Source of the DNA: an uncultured Bacilli bacterium
GTDB lineage: Bacteria; Bacillota_I; Bacilli_A; RF39; UBA660
Assembly (NCBI GenBank): GCA_947625505.1
Contig: CANQON010000002.1
Span: 1-64,000 of the forward strand
Length of the DNA: 64,000 nt
Direction of reading: 5' to 3'
The translations under genes were made by a program, and so were the position numbers. How positions within the stretch are numbered: the stretch's first letter is position 1; each line of letters begins with the position of its first letter. The notes beneath the pieces were generated by a model that saw only the letters and a list, made by a program, of their open reading frames with translations, was not told the DNA's origin and did no database searches. This document shows positions 17,993-27,491 of the stretch, in pieces.

Positions 17993-19321
17993 ATGAAAAA
18001 GATATTTAAAATTATAAGTTTTTCGATAACGTTCTTTATATCCTTTTTATTTATTAATAATGTTTATGCAGCTACAGCTAATATTAAAATTAAAACTAAT
18101 AAATCAACCTATATAGTAGGTGATACGGTTACAGCAACGATAACATTATCTTCAAGTCAAGCATTAGGTTCTTGGGATTTTGTTGTTAAATATGATAGTG
18201 CTTATCTAACCTTTCAATCATCTAATTTAGAGGGTAGTGATCAAGCTGTTAATACAGTTTATAATAATACAACGAAATCTAAAAGTTATACGATGAAATT
18301 TAAAGTAAAAAAAGCAGGAACGACTAAATTATCTATTCAAAGTGGAGGAGAAGTATATGCTTATAATGAATCAAAAATGACGATTTCTTCTAATTCTGTT
18401 TCATTAAAAGCTATAACGCGTACTGATTATGAAAATTCTCTTTCTAAAGATAATACTTTGAAGAGTCTATCAGTTGATGGATATGAATTAACGCCTAAAT
18501 TTGATAAGAATACTACTAGTTATAGCTTAACAGTACCTAATGATGTTCGAAGTATTAAAGTAAACGCTACTAAAAATGATAGTAAAGCTACCTTACATGG
18601 TGGAGGTACTATAAAGTTAAATGAAGGAGTTAATAAAGTATCTATTGAAGTAGAAGCTGAAAATGGTAATTCTAAAACTTATGTTATTAATGTTACTGTA
18701 GCTGAATTAGATCCTATTGAAGTAGAAGTAGATGGTAAGACATATACTATTGTAAGAAAAAGAGAAAACATGACAGCTCCATCTAATTATAGTGAAGCAA
18801 TAACTACAATTGATGGTGAAGAAGTACCTAGTTATGAAAGTGAGATTACAGGTTTTACTTTAGTAGGTCTTCTAGATAGTGATGGTAATATTAATTTATA
18901 TATTTATAAAGATAATAATTATACATTATATAATGAAATTAAATTTAATGGGGTAATTTTATATTCTAGTAAGATAGATGATATTCCCTTTGATGATTAT
19001 AAAACCCAAAAAGTAACGATAGGTAATGAAGAGTTAGATGGTGTTATCTTAGAAGGATTAAATTATCCTTTAGTATATGGCATGAATGTTGAAACGGGTA
19101 AAAGTGATTGGTATACGTTTGATGAAAAAGAAAATACGTTACAGAGATATGTTGCTACAGAAGTAAAAAAAGTAGTAGCAAATGATAAATATCAGACTTT
19201 AGCGATTATTTTAGGTTGTACTTCAGGATTACTTTTCATCTTTCTTATCATATTAACTATTAAGCTTTCCCATTCTAAAAAAAATATTAATGTAGAAAGC
19301 AAAATAAAAGAAGAAAAATAA
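17993..19321 (+). CDS. Membrane-anchored surface protein with a cohesin-like domain
   Basis: 442 aa. Signal peptide about 1-26 (cleavage after VYA). Residues 28-140 have the cohesin pattern: the strand with GDTVTATITLSSSQALGSWD, then VVKYDSAYLTFQS and a C-terminal beta sandwich. Residues 148-237 are a cadherin-like beta-sandwich domain. An unassigned beta-rich region occupies 240-395. A membrane helix (about 401-425) with a lysine-rich cytoplasmic tail holds the protein on the cell. AGGAGG lies 4 nt before the ATG and the gene starts 9 nt after the dockerin-autolysin stop, so both are made together. I infer that it binds the partner's dockerin. The cohesin call rests on pattern, not on a search. 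Confidence 0.7.
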   Translation: MKKIFKIISFSITFFISFLFINNVYAATANIKIKTNKSTYIVGDTVTATITLSSSQALGSWDFVVKYDSAYLTFQSSNLEGSDQAVNTVYNNTTKSKSYTMKFKVKKAGTTKLSIQSGGEVYAYNESKMTISSNSVSLKAITRTDYENSLSKDNTLKSLSVDGYELTPKFDKNTTSYSLTVPNDVRSIKVNATKNDSKATLHGGGTIKLNEGVNKVSIEVEAENGNSKTYVINVTVAELDPIEVEVDGKTYTIVRKRENMTAPSNYSEAITTIDGEEVPSYESEITGFTLVGLLDSDGNINLYIYKDNNYTLYNEIKFNGVILYSSKIDDIPFDDYKTQKVTIGNEELDGVILEGLNYPLVYGMNVETGKSDWYTFDEKENTLQRYVATEVKKVVANDKYQTLAIILGCTSGLLFIFLIILTIKLSHSKKNINVESKIKEEK

Positions 19322-19335
19322 TTTTCTTCTTTTTT
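19302..19335. terminator. Bidirectional terminator between convergent genes
   Basis: AAAAGAAGAAAA (19306-19317) pairs with TTTTCTTCTTTT (19322-19333), with A-rich and T-rich flanks on the two sides. It contains the plus-strand stop at 19319-19321 and touches the minus-strand stop at 19334. Confidence 0.75.
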
Positions 19336-20104
19336 AATATACTTTTGTTTCTGTATCTTCACTTTGATGATAGCCTAACTTTAATGATTCTTCTAATTTT
19401 TCTTTTAATTGTTCAATTTCGACTTTTAGTTTTCCACGTTCAGGATTTACAATATAGATTGTTGTTCCATCACGTAAGAAAGAATTACTTAAGTTATTTT
19501 TTCTCATGATTTGATCTTTTATTGCGTAGGCTTCGTTGGTATTACCTGCTCCTAAATAGGCTAATCCTAAAATTGAATCGCCTGGTTCAACAACATATTC
19601 AACCCATTCAGGCAGTTGTTCTAATTCAGCTCTTTTAGCATTTATCTGTGTTAAAAAGATATTATCTTCGTTAATTAAAGCAGGTATTTGTAAACTTTGA
19701 TAAGGAGTTATATGTCCTCCTTTAGCGTTATTTAATTCCTTAATATCATCTACATAATCATTAAAACTTTCATAATATGAATCATAGAGTTCAGCATCAT
19801 AATATTCTTTAGCAATATCATATATCGTATCTCCACGTTCTACTTGATATGATGCATATACTTGTTGATATCCCTCAGGCATAACAGGATTAAATGGTTC
19901 TTTACCATGACTAAATAATCCTGTAATAGCGCCTATTGATATAACTGATGCTGCTGCAATAGCGATAAATCTATTTCTTCTTTGAATACGAAGTCTTTCT
20001 TTTCTTCTTAAACGAGCTTGATTAAGCTTTCTTAAACGTATGCGTTCTTCTTCAGAAACTCTTTGATAAGTATCTTCAAATGTTTCTCTTTCTCTATATT
20101 CCAT
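19334..20104 (-). CDS. Membrane protein with two LysM domains
   Basis: 256 aa. A long, basic, Arg/Glu-rich cytoplasmic N-terminus (about residues 1-45) is followed by a single membrane helix (about 46-64), then an outward-facing part. It has two LysM-like domains: YQVERGDTIYDIAKEYY (about 87-145) and YVVEPGDSILGLAYLGA (about 170-220). A short coiled-coil tail (KLKVEIEQLKEKLEESL) ends it. LysM binds GlcNAc-containing glycan, so this is probably a type II membrane protein attached to peptidoglycan. No catalytic domain is seen. It lies 60 nt downstream of the SpoVB-like gene on the same strand. Confidence 0.8.
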   Translation of the reverse strand: MEYRERETFEDTYQRVSEEERIRLRKLNQARLRRKERLRIQRRNRFIAIAAASVISIGAITGLFSHGKEPFNPVMPEGYQQVYASYQVERGDTIYDIAKEYYDAELYDSYYESFNDYVDDIKELNNAKGGHITPYQSLQIPALINEDNIFLTQINAKRAELEQLPEWVEYVVEPGDSILGLAYLGAGNTNEAYAIKDQIMRKNNLSNSFLRDGTTIYIVNPERGKLKVEIEQLKEKLEESLKLGYHQSEDTETKVY

Positions 20105-20164
20105 AAAACACCTCTATCTTACTAATATCATTATATAATATTATCTAAGATTATTAAAGCTTTT

Positions 20165-21463
20165 TTACTTTTTTTGACATTTTATTTGTTTATTAATAAT
20201 AAGGTATGAATAAAAACATGTAAAAATGATATTTATAGATAATACAATTATTAAACTATATATGCCTATATTTAAAGAAGTAAAGAATATTAATCCTAAG
20301 GTTCTAATTAACATATTAACTATAGATATTTTAAGATTTATTTTAGCTTTATTCATAGCTTGTAAGGTACTTAGTAAAGGCTGTTCTAAATAGTGAAAGA
20401 TAAAGATGGGTAATAAAATTAATAAATAGTTATAGCCTTGATTAGTTTTATATAATACTTTTAATAGAAAAGAACCTGAGAAAAAGAAAAGAGATGTAAA
20501 TGTTATTCCTAGTATTAAAGCAATAAATAATGCTTGATTTAATTTTCTTTTTACTTCTTTTATATTACCTTTCGCATAATTAGAACTTATATTAGGTATT
20601 AAAGCTTGAGATATGGCATTAGTAAAAAATGAAGGTAATAAAATAATAGGTAAGACATATCCATTAATAATACCATATTCAGTAATTATATAGTTATTAT
20701 TATATCCTAGTTTAAGTAATATTGTTGTTAAAATAATAGGTTCAAAAAAGTAAGATATTGATCCTATTAATCTTGATATAACAGTAGGTATAGATATATT
20801 AAAGATAGCTTTTAAATTATGAATATTTAATTTTAAGTCATCTTTCGTAATATTAAATTTGGGAAAACAAGTAAGAAAGATAATAATTGAAGATGATTCA
20901 CAGAAGATATTAGTTAAAAGAATAAAAGTTAGTGTTTTTTCAAAACTATCTAAAAAGTATTTAGTAAAGAAGATAATTAATAATAATTTAATTAAATCTT
21001 CTAAAACATTACTTATGACATGAGGATACATTCTTTCTTTAGCGAAATAATAACTTCTAAATATATTTGAAATTGTTATAAATGGTAGGATAAATCCCAT
21101 CGATATAATAGGATAATAAAATATACTATTTTTTAGTAAGTTATGTGCAATTACATGTCCAAAGAGTATTAGTAAAATAATTAAGATAAAGTCTATAGTT
21201 AAAGAAAGAAGTAAAGAATAAAAGATTAAGTTTTTATTATTGTATTTATTAGATGCTATTAAGACATTTAAAGAGGTAGTAAGTCCCATACCACTTATGG
21301 ATATTAATAATCCAAAAGTGGGACTTAAAAGGGAATATAAGCCTATTCCTTGGGTACCTATTTGTCTTGTTAGGATAATTTTAATTAACATTCCTAGTAT
21401 TTTAGTACAAAATCCTCCAATAATTAGAATGATACTAGATTTAATAAATTTGCTTTTTTTCAT
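20165..21463 (-). CDS. SpoVB/MurJ-like polysaccharide flippase (MATE superfamily)
   Basis: 432 aa, almost entirely hydrophobic, with about 12 membrane helices. The start, with GGFCTKILGMLIKIILTRQIGTQGIGLYSL, is the typical SpoVB/YtgP opening. It is shorter than B. subtilis SpoVB (about 518 aa), lacking roughly the last helices. Members flip lipid-linked wall precursors across the membrane. In B. subtilis spoVB lies beside comN and secDF, which are divergently placed here. It may serve in wall synthesis rather than sporulation, since no sporulation gene is visible. Confidence 0.85.
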   Translation of the reverse strand: MKKSKFIKSSIILIIGGFCTKILGMLIKIILTRQIGTQGIGLYSLLSPTFGLLISISGMGLTTSLNVLIASNKYNNKNLIFYSLLLSLTIDFILIILLILFGHVIAHNLLKNSIFYYPIISMGFILPFITISNIFRSYYFAKERMYPHVISNVLEDLIKLLLIIFFTKYFLDSFEKTLTFILLTNIFCESSSIIIFLTCFPKFNITKDDLKLNIHNLKAIFNISIPTVISRLIGSISYFFEPIILTTILLKLGYNNNYIITEYGIINGYVLPIILLPSFFTNAISQALIPNISSNYAKGNIKEVKRKLNQALFIALILGITFTSLFFFSGSFLLKVLYKTNQGYNYLLILLPIFIFHYLEQPLLSTLQAMNKAKINLKISIVNMLIRTLGLIFFTSLNIGIYSLIIVLSINIIFTCFYSYLIINKQIKCQKK

Positions 21464-21530
21464 TATTCTCCTTTAAAAATAAAGTTATTTGATATATAAT
21501 AGTGTATGTGAAAAGTTGAGGGAATAGTCT

Positions 21531-21764
21531 ATGGATTTAAAAAATAAAGATATTGATGAAGTATATGACTTTTTATTACCTGCTTTAGAAGTTAAAGAAA
21601 TTAACTTAAGAAGAAATGATTATTTAGGTATAACAAAAAAAGATATATGGCAATATCTTTTAGAGACTAAATGGCATAATAAGACTGATGGACATTTATA
21701 TCAAATGGTAGATGATATTATGTCTGCTGATAATGAAGCTATAAGTCGTCATAATGAATATTAG
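21531..21764 (+). CDS. comN: ComN-like post-transcriptional regulator
   Basis: 77 aa. The KKDIWQYLLETKWHNKTDGHLYQMVDDIMS segment matches the small ComN family (post-transcriptional regulator domain). In B. subtilis ComN controls comE mRNA and localises with DivIVA. The gene sits between spoVB and secDF as in B. subtilis, which is the strongest support. TATAAT lies at 21495-21500. It ends 12 nt before secDF, so the two are probably co-transcribed. No com genes are in the window, so its role here is unknown. Confidence 0.75.
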   Translation: MDLKNKDIDEVYDFLLPALEVKEINLRRNDYLGITKKDIWQYLLETKWHNKTDGHLYQMVDDIMSADNEAISRHNEY

Positions 21765-21776
21765 AGGAGGGTACTT

Positions 21777-24191
21777 ATGAGTAAAAAAACAACAAAAAGT
21801 GATGTTAAAGTAAATACTTCAACTAAAGAAGTAAAAAGTAAGAAAAAGACATCAGTAAAAAAAGAAGTTGAAGAAACAAAAAAAGAAGATGTAGTTACTT
21901 TATCAAAAAAAGATAAACGTGATAAAAGTAAAAAGAAAGCTATTCGTAAGAAGTTTTCGGTAGCGTTAGTTATTTCCTTAATTATTTTAATAATATCAGG
22001 TAGTTTATTATATCCAATGCTTACCAATACAAAATTTGGATTAGACTTACAAGGAGGATTTGAAATACTATATCGTGTTGAAAATCCTGATGGAAGTGCT
22101 GCTGATAAGAGCGCTGTAGAAAGTACTTATCGTACTATTTTAAAGCGTATTGATATCTTAGGTGTTAGTGAGCCTGAAATAACAATAGAAGATAAGAATA
22201 TTCGTATTCAACTTGCAGGTGTAACTGATAAAGAAGAGGCTAAACAAACATTAAGTAGTATGGCAAGACTTTCTTTTGCTACTACTGATAATAAAGAAGT
22301 TATGACTGCTGATGTATTAAAGCCTAATCGAGCTAGAGTACAAAATAATCCTGATGTTCCAGGTCAGTACATTATATCATTAGAGGTTAAAGATACAGAT
22401 AAGTTCTATGAAGAAACAGAAAAGATTCGTAAATCTGATAATCCTATTATGGTAACTTGGTTAGATTTTGATCCAGAAGTAGATAAATATGAAGAGGGAA
22501 AATGTGGAGCACTAGGAGATAGTAAATGTATTTCAGCTGCGCAAATAATTAATCCTCTTACAACATCAGATATTATGATTACAGGTGACTTTAGTTATGA
22601 TGAAGCTAAAAGTTTAGCTGATTTAATTAATTCTGGTAGTTTAGATACAAAATTAGTAGAATTATCTAGTAAAACAGTTGATGCTTCATTTGGTGATGAT
22701 GCCTTACGTAATACTTTTATTGCTGGTATTATTGCTGTAACATTAATTATCTTATATATGATTTATATTTATCGTTTTAGTGGCTTTATTGCTTCTATTG
22801 GTATTATTACATATACAATGTTAATCTTTATGGTTTTTAACTTAGTTGGAGGAAGACTTACTCTTCCATCTATTGCCGCTGTTGTTATTGGTATTGGTAT
22901 GGCAGTAGATGCAACTGTCTTAAGTTTTGAAAGAATTAAAGATGAATTACGCGATAAAAATAATTTAGATCATGCCTTTAAACAAGGTAATAAAGGATCA
23001 TTAGTATCTATTATTGATGCTAATATAACAACTTTAATTGCGGCTGTTATCTTATTTATCTTTGGTGAAAGTAGTGTTAAAGGTTTCGCCACAATGTTGA
23101 TTATTAGTATTGCTGTTACAATGTTAGTTATGGTTTATCTTGTACGTTTCTTATTAAGAAAGTTTGTTAATAGTAATATGTTTGAAGATCACCCTAAAGC
23201 TTTTATAGGTTTAAAATCATTAGATAATAAACCATATGTTACAAAGCTTAATTATGTTAAACATAACTTTAAATTTGCGATGTTAAGCTTATTAATTATA
23301 TGTGGAGGTATGATTTACTTATACTTTAATGGCTTAAACTTAAGTATTGATTTTAAAGGAGGATCTAGTATTACTTTAATAGCTGAAGATAAATTAGATA
23401 CTAAAGTAATATCTAAAGAATTAAAAGAACTAGGATATGAAGTAGAAAATATTGATGCTTTAGAAGATAATCAAGTGTATGCTACTTTAAATAATACTTT
23501 AGAAAGTAAAGATAATGAAAAAATAGAAAAATATTTTAGTGAGCATTATAAAAAGGCGACAGCTAGTATTGGTTCTGTGTCACCTGAAGTTAAGAAAGCA
23601 TTAGTTCGTAATGCAATTATGGCTCTTATTTATGCTGCTATTGGTATTATCATTTATGTATCTTTACGTTTTACTTTAAGATATGGTATATCAGCTATTA
23701 TTACTTTACTACATGATGCTTTAATTGTTGTTGTATTATTTACAATCTTCAAATTAGAAGTATCATCAATCTTTATTGCTGCTATTTTATCAATTATTGG
23801 ATATTCAATTAATGATACAATTGTTATCTTTGATCATATTCGTGAAAATCGTAAAAATGTTTTCCATGGTAAGATTAATACATATAAAGAATTAAAAGAA
23901 TTAGTTAATATGAGTGTTAAAGGTACTGTCGTTCGTAGTATTGTTACATCTATTACAACGATTATTCCTGTAGTATGTTTATTAATATTAGGATCTCATG
24001 AAATTAATACCTTCAATTATGCTTTATTAATTGGTTTAGTAGCAGGTACTTATTCATCAATCTTTATTGCTCCTTATATTTGGATGTTATTAGAAAAGAA
24101 ACATGTTGGTAAAGAAGAAAAGAAAAAATGGTATGAAGTTGATGATAAGGATGAAGTTGAAGAGTTAAAAATAAAAGGAATTAATTGCTAA
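21777..24191 (+). CDS. secDF: Fused protein-export membrane protein SecDF
   Basis: 804 aa, a single-chain SecD-SecF fusion as in many Bacilli. The SecD half has GLDLQGGFEILYRV after the first helix. The SecF half has LSIDFKGGSS (about residue 525). Twelve membrane helices are expected. It uses the proton gradient to help Sec-dependent secretion. Unusual is a cytoplasmic N-terminal extension of about 60 residues that is extremely rich in Lys/Glu/Thr before the first helix (FSVALVISLIILIISG). The stop is in the loop/right arm of a hairpin shared with the convergent ATP-grasp gene. Confidence 0.95.
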   Translation: MSKKTTKSDVKVNTSTKEVKSKKKTSVKKEVEETKKEDVVTLSKKDKRDKSKKKAIRKKFSVALVISLIILIISGSLLYPMLTNTKFGLDLQGGFEILYRVENPDGSAADKSAVESTYRTILKRIDILGVSEPEITIEDKNIRIQLAGVTDKEEAKQTLSSMARLSFATTDNKEVMTADVLKPNRARVQNNPDVPGQYIISLEVKDTDKFYEETEKIRKSDNPIMVTWLDFDPEVDKYEEGKCGALGDSKCISAAQIINPLTTSDIMITGDFSYDEAKSLADLINSGSLDTKLVELSSKTVDASFGDDALRNTFIAGIIAVTLIILYMIYIYRFSGFIASIGIITYTMLIFMVFNLVGGRLTLPSIAAVVIGIGMAVDATVLSFERIKDELRDKNNLDHAFKQGNKGSLVSIIDANITTLIAAVILFIFGESSVKGFATMLIISIAVTMLVMVYLVRFLLRKFVNSNMFEDHPKAFIGLKSLDNKPYVTKLNYVKHNFKFAMLSLLIICGGMIYLYFNGLNLSIDFKGGSSITLIAEDKLDTKVISKELKELGYEVENIDALEDNQVYATLNNTLESKDNEKIEKYFSEHYKKATASIGSVSPEVKKALVRNAIMALIYAAIGIIIYVSLRFTLRYGISAIITLLHDALIVVVLFTIFKLEVSSIFIAAILSIIGYSINDTIVIFDHIRENRKNVFHGKINTYKELKELVNMSVKGTVVRSIVTSITTIIPVVCLLILGSHEINTFNYALLIGLVAGTYSSIFIAPYIWMLLEKKHVGKEEKKKWYEVDDKDEVEELKIKGINC

Positions 24192-24200
24192 TTCCTTTTT
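24173..24200. terminator. Bidirectional terminator after secDF
   Basis: AAAAGGAATTA (24173-24183) pairs with TAATTCCTTTT (24189-24199). The secDF TAA stop is 24189-24191; the minus-strand stop begins at 24200. Confidence 0.75.
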
Positions 24201-25186
24201 TATTTTAAATATTTTTGAAATTGGGGAAGAACACCAATACCATTAGTACGATGTTCTGGAAGTTGATAGATATCATGTCCTGGAAAGTCATTTCCTTCAA
24301 TTAAGCAAGGCCCTTTCGTAGATAAAGCGACATCCCAACCTATATATCTTACTTCAGGTACTATTTTGCTTGCTTCAGTTACAAGTTTTTTTACTTCATC
24401 AAACATCGGTATTTTAAAACCAACAATACTTGTATTAGTAGTAGGATGTTTAGGATAAACATTACGGGCTTTATCAACAGCAGGATATTTTATAGTAGCG
24501 TCTGTTACATCGATAGGGACTACCATACCTCCACCATTAAAATTATCAACAACTCGATTATTACCAATACGTAAATAAGCTACAACAACATGAATATCAT
24601 TGTGATCATTTAAAGTTATAACTCTTATGGTATTAACACTACTAGGATTTAATTTATTCATTTCTGGTACTTGTTCAATTACTTCTTCAACTAATGTTGT
24701 TTTATTATTCAGTAATTCTTGATAAGTATTTTTATTAGGTTTGATTTTTCTTATACCATCACCATGGGTTCCATTAGTTGGTTTAACAATAATTTCTTTT
24801 TTATTTTTAACAAATTTATTAAATTCTTCTTCATTATTCCCATCAATAATCATCCAATCTCTTTTAATGAAGTCTTTAAATTTCTCATTAAAACAATCTT
24901 TATTTAAGAAAATAGGAGTAAATGAAGGATCATTATATTTTTTGACAAAATGATTATTGATGCCTCTTGTTAAAATCGTTTTTCTTTGATTATGATTTAA
25001 AGTATACATTTCAAATAATTCATAGTCTAAGTATCCTGCTTGATATTTTAATCCACATATAATAATATCAAAAAATAAATATAAACGATTTTTACCTGTC
25101 TTCTTATGAATACGATTAATAACTGTAAAAAATAATTTATAGTTCATATTGAATATTCTTTTCATTAAGTATTTTATTTTTTCCAT
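24200..25186 (-). CDS. ATP-grasp protein, sugar-transfer-associated family
   Basis: 328 aa. It resembles the ATP-grasp family found in polysaccharide loci (sugar-transfer-associated). VKPTNGTHGDGI (about residues 135-146) is the nucleotide-binding strand-loop. VEEVIEQ and the C-terminal IGWDVALSTKGPCLIEGNDFPGHD supply the probable Mg/ATP ligands (Glu and Asn). The family probably ligates a carboxylate to an amine, but no substrate is established. It is alone on the minus strand between secDF and rel, away from the sugar genes. On the minus strand AGTAGGTG lies upstream of its ATG. Confidence 0.8.
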   Translation of the reverse strand: MEKIKYLMKRIFNMNYKLFFTVINRIHKKTGKNRLYLFFDIIICGLKYQAGYLDYELFEMYTLNHNQRKTILTRGINNHFVKKYNDPSFTPIFLNKDCFNEKFKDFIKRDWMIIDGNNEEEFNKFVKNKKEIIVKPTNGTHGDGIRKIKPNKNTYQELLNNKTTLVEEVIEQVPEMNKLNPSSVNTIRVITLNDHNDIHVVVAYLRIGNNRVVDNFNGGGMVVPIDVTDATIKYPAVDKARNVYPKHPTTNTSIVGFKIPMFDEVKKLVTEASKIVPEVRYIGWDVALSTKGPCLIEGNDFPGHDIYQLPEHRTNGIGVLPQFQKYLK

Positions 25187-25273
25187 TTTTTAGCACCTAC
25201 TTCTTGATAAAGTATAACATATCTAAAATAGAAAATAAAGTAAGAAAAATGTTTGCTATAGAGTTTGAATACG

Positions 25274-25282
25274 TGATATAAT
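25274..25282 (+). promoter_or_regulatory. Extended -10 promoter of rel
   Basis: TGATATAAT (25274-25282) is followed 40 nt later by the rel ATG. The -35 region (TTTGCT at 25254-25259) is weak. Confidence 0.5.
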
Positions 25283-25322
25283 TTGATTGTATAATTAATA
25301 AATATGAATAGAGTGTGATATT

Positions 25323-27491
25323 ATGCGAAAGGATAATCCTAATATAACTTTTGATGAATTATATGAAAAAGTTAATACATATATAACTGATGAAAAAGAA
25401 TTAAAACAACTATCTAGTGCTTATTTATTTGCTTATGAAAAGCATTTTGGACAGAAGAGATTAACAGGTGAAGATTATATAACACACCCTTTAAATGTAG
25501 CTTATATCTTAGCTGAGATAAATGCTGATTCTAGTACTTTATGTGCAGCTTTATTACATGATACAATCGAAGATTGTGATGTAACAGAAGAAGAATTAAT
25601 AGATAAGTTTGGTAAAGAAATAGCTAGTCTTGTTAATGGGGTAACCAAAATTAATAAGTTAAAATTTACTTGTGATAATGAAGCTGTAATTGCTAATCAT
25701 CGTAAGATTTTAGTTGGATTATGTGAAGATGTACGTATTTTAATTTTAAAACTTGCTGATCGTTTACATAATATGCGTACCTTATGGATATTATCTGAAA
25801 AGTCACAAAAAGAGAATGCTAAAGAAACATTAGATATTTTAACACCTATTGCGCATCGCTTAGGTATGAATAAAATAAAAAGTGAATTAGAAGATTTATC
25901 ACTTCGATATTTAAAACCTGATGTTTATTTTTCCATTGTTGAGAAATTAAATCAAACACGTAAAGAAAGAGATCGTATTGTCAATGAAATGATGGAAAAA
26001 GTATCAGAATTACTTAATGCTCATAATATTAAGCATGAGATTAAAGGTCGAGCTAAAAGTATTTATAGTATTTATAAGAAACTTGATAAAGGTAAACGTT
26101 TTAGTGATATTTATGATTTGCTTGCCTTAAGAGTATTTGTTGATTCTGTTGAAGAATGTTATCAATGTTTAGGTATTATTCATTCAAAATATCGTCCTAT
26201 ACCTAAAAGATTTAAAGACTATATTGCGATGCCTAAAACAAATATGTATCAATCATTACATACAACGGTTTTTGGCTTAGAAGGTTACTTATTTGAAATT
26301 CAAATACGTACTTATGAAATGGATCAAGTAGCTGAACATGGTATCGCATCCCACTGGTCTTATAAAGAGCATGGAAGTAATGTTAAAGCTAGTATGCAGA
26401 GTGCTATGGAACAAAAACTTCAATTCTTTAGAGAAATAATGGAATTAAAAGAAGAAAAAAATGATGAGTTATTTGTCCATAATGTTCAAGAAGAAGTCTT
26501 AAGTAATACAATATACGTCTTTACACCTAAAGGAGATGTTATTGAGCTTCCTCAAGGATCAACTCCTATTGACTTTGCTTATCGCGTACATAGTGGTGTA
26601 GGAGATACCATGGTTGGAGCTTTAGTAAATGGTAATATTGTATCATTAGATTATCAATTAAATGATGGGGATATTATTAAGATAAATACTAATAAGAATT
26701 CATCAGGGCCTTCTCGTGAATGGATAGATATGGCTTTTACAGCGCAAGCTAAGAATAAAATAAAAAGTTTCTTTAATAAGATTGATAAGGAAGAAAATCT
26801 TAAAAAGGGAACAGAAATGCTCCAAAAAGAGGTAAAGAAACGTAAGATACCATATGCCGAATTTTATAGTAATGATAATATTGAAAAAATATTAGATGAA
26901 TTAAAATTCAATGATATGACTGATTTACATATTAATATTGGTAATGGCAAAATAACACCTACTCAAGTTATTAATACGATATATAACGATGCTAAATCAA
27001 AACAAGAAATGGTTTTAGATCGTGTCATTAATAATGATGAGAAAAGTGTTATTGTTAAAGGAGATATCGTTGTTGATAATATCGATAATATTAAAATTAA
27101 TGTAGCATCTTGTTGTAAACCGATACCAGGTGATGATATTGTTGGATATATAAGTAAGGGACATGGTATCAACGTTCACCGTACGACATGTCCTAATATA
27201 GCTGAATTAGAAGAACGTATTATTGATGTTAAATGGAATACAGAAATAGGTAAAAAATACGCTACTAATATTTTAATTACAGCTAATGAAAATCAAAATT
27301 TACTAATTAATATTATTAATAAAACATCTAATAGTGATATAACAATTCAAAGTATTAATACAATTAATACATCAGGTAGATATATGTTTGATATTAATTT
27401 ACTTGTTGATAATGTTGAACGCTTAGATAAATTTATCAATGATATTTATTCTATTAGTGGTGTTGTAAATGTTGAAAGGATTATAAAATAA
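25323..27491 (+). CDS. rel: Bifunctional (p)ppGpp synthetase/hydrolase Rel
   Basis: 722 aa with the complete long-RSH layout. The hydrolase HD domain has HDTIED with His79-Asp80. The synthetase domain has RFKDYIAMPKTNMYQSLHTT. A TGS domain (about residues 395-455) is followed by a zinc-finger-like element with SCCKPIPGDDIVGY and HRTTCPN, then a C-terminal ACT domain. Both catalytic centres look intact, so it should make and degrade the stringent-response alarmone. The stop overlaps the dtd start by one base (TAATG). Confidence 0.96.
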   Translation: MRKDNPNITFDELYEKVNTYITDEKELKQLSSAYLFAYEKHFGQKRLTGEDYITHPLNVAYILAEINADSSTLCAALLHDTIEDCDVTEEELIDKFGKEIASLVNGVTKINKLKFTCDNEAVIANHRKILVGLCEDVRILILKLADRLHNMRTLWILSEKSQKENAKETLDILTPIAHRLGMNKIKSELEDLSLRYLKPDVYFSIVEKLNQTRKERDRIVNEMMEKVSELLNAHNIKHEIKGRAKSIYSIYKKLDKGKRFSDIYDLLALRVFVDSVEECYQCLGIIHSKYRPIPKRFKDYIAMPKTNMYQSLHTTVFGLEGYLFEIQIRTYEMDQVAEHGIASHWSYKEHGSNVKASMQSAMEQKLQFFREIMELKEEKNDELFVHNVQEEVLSNTIYVFTPKGDVIELPQGSTPIDFAYRVHSGVGDTMVGALVNGNIVSLDYQLNDGDIIKINTNKNSSGPSREWIDMAFTAQAKNKIKSFFNKIDKEENLKKGTEMLQKEVKKRKIPYAEFYSNDNIEKILDELKFNDMTDLHINIGNGKITPTQVINTIYNDAKSKQEMVLDRVINNDEKSVIVKGDIVVDNIDNIKINVASCCKPIPGDDIVGYISKGHGINVHRTTCPNIAELEERIIDVKWNTEIGKKYATNILITANENQNLLINIINKTSNSDITIQSINTINTSGRYMFDINLLVDNVERLDKFINDIYSISGVVNVERIIK

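Noticed and set aside
21240-21476. Plus-strand reading frame over the spoVB start
   Set aside because: It lies antisense to a well-supported flippase gene and resembles no protein.
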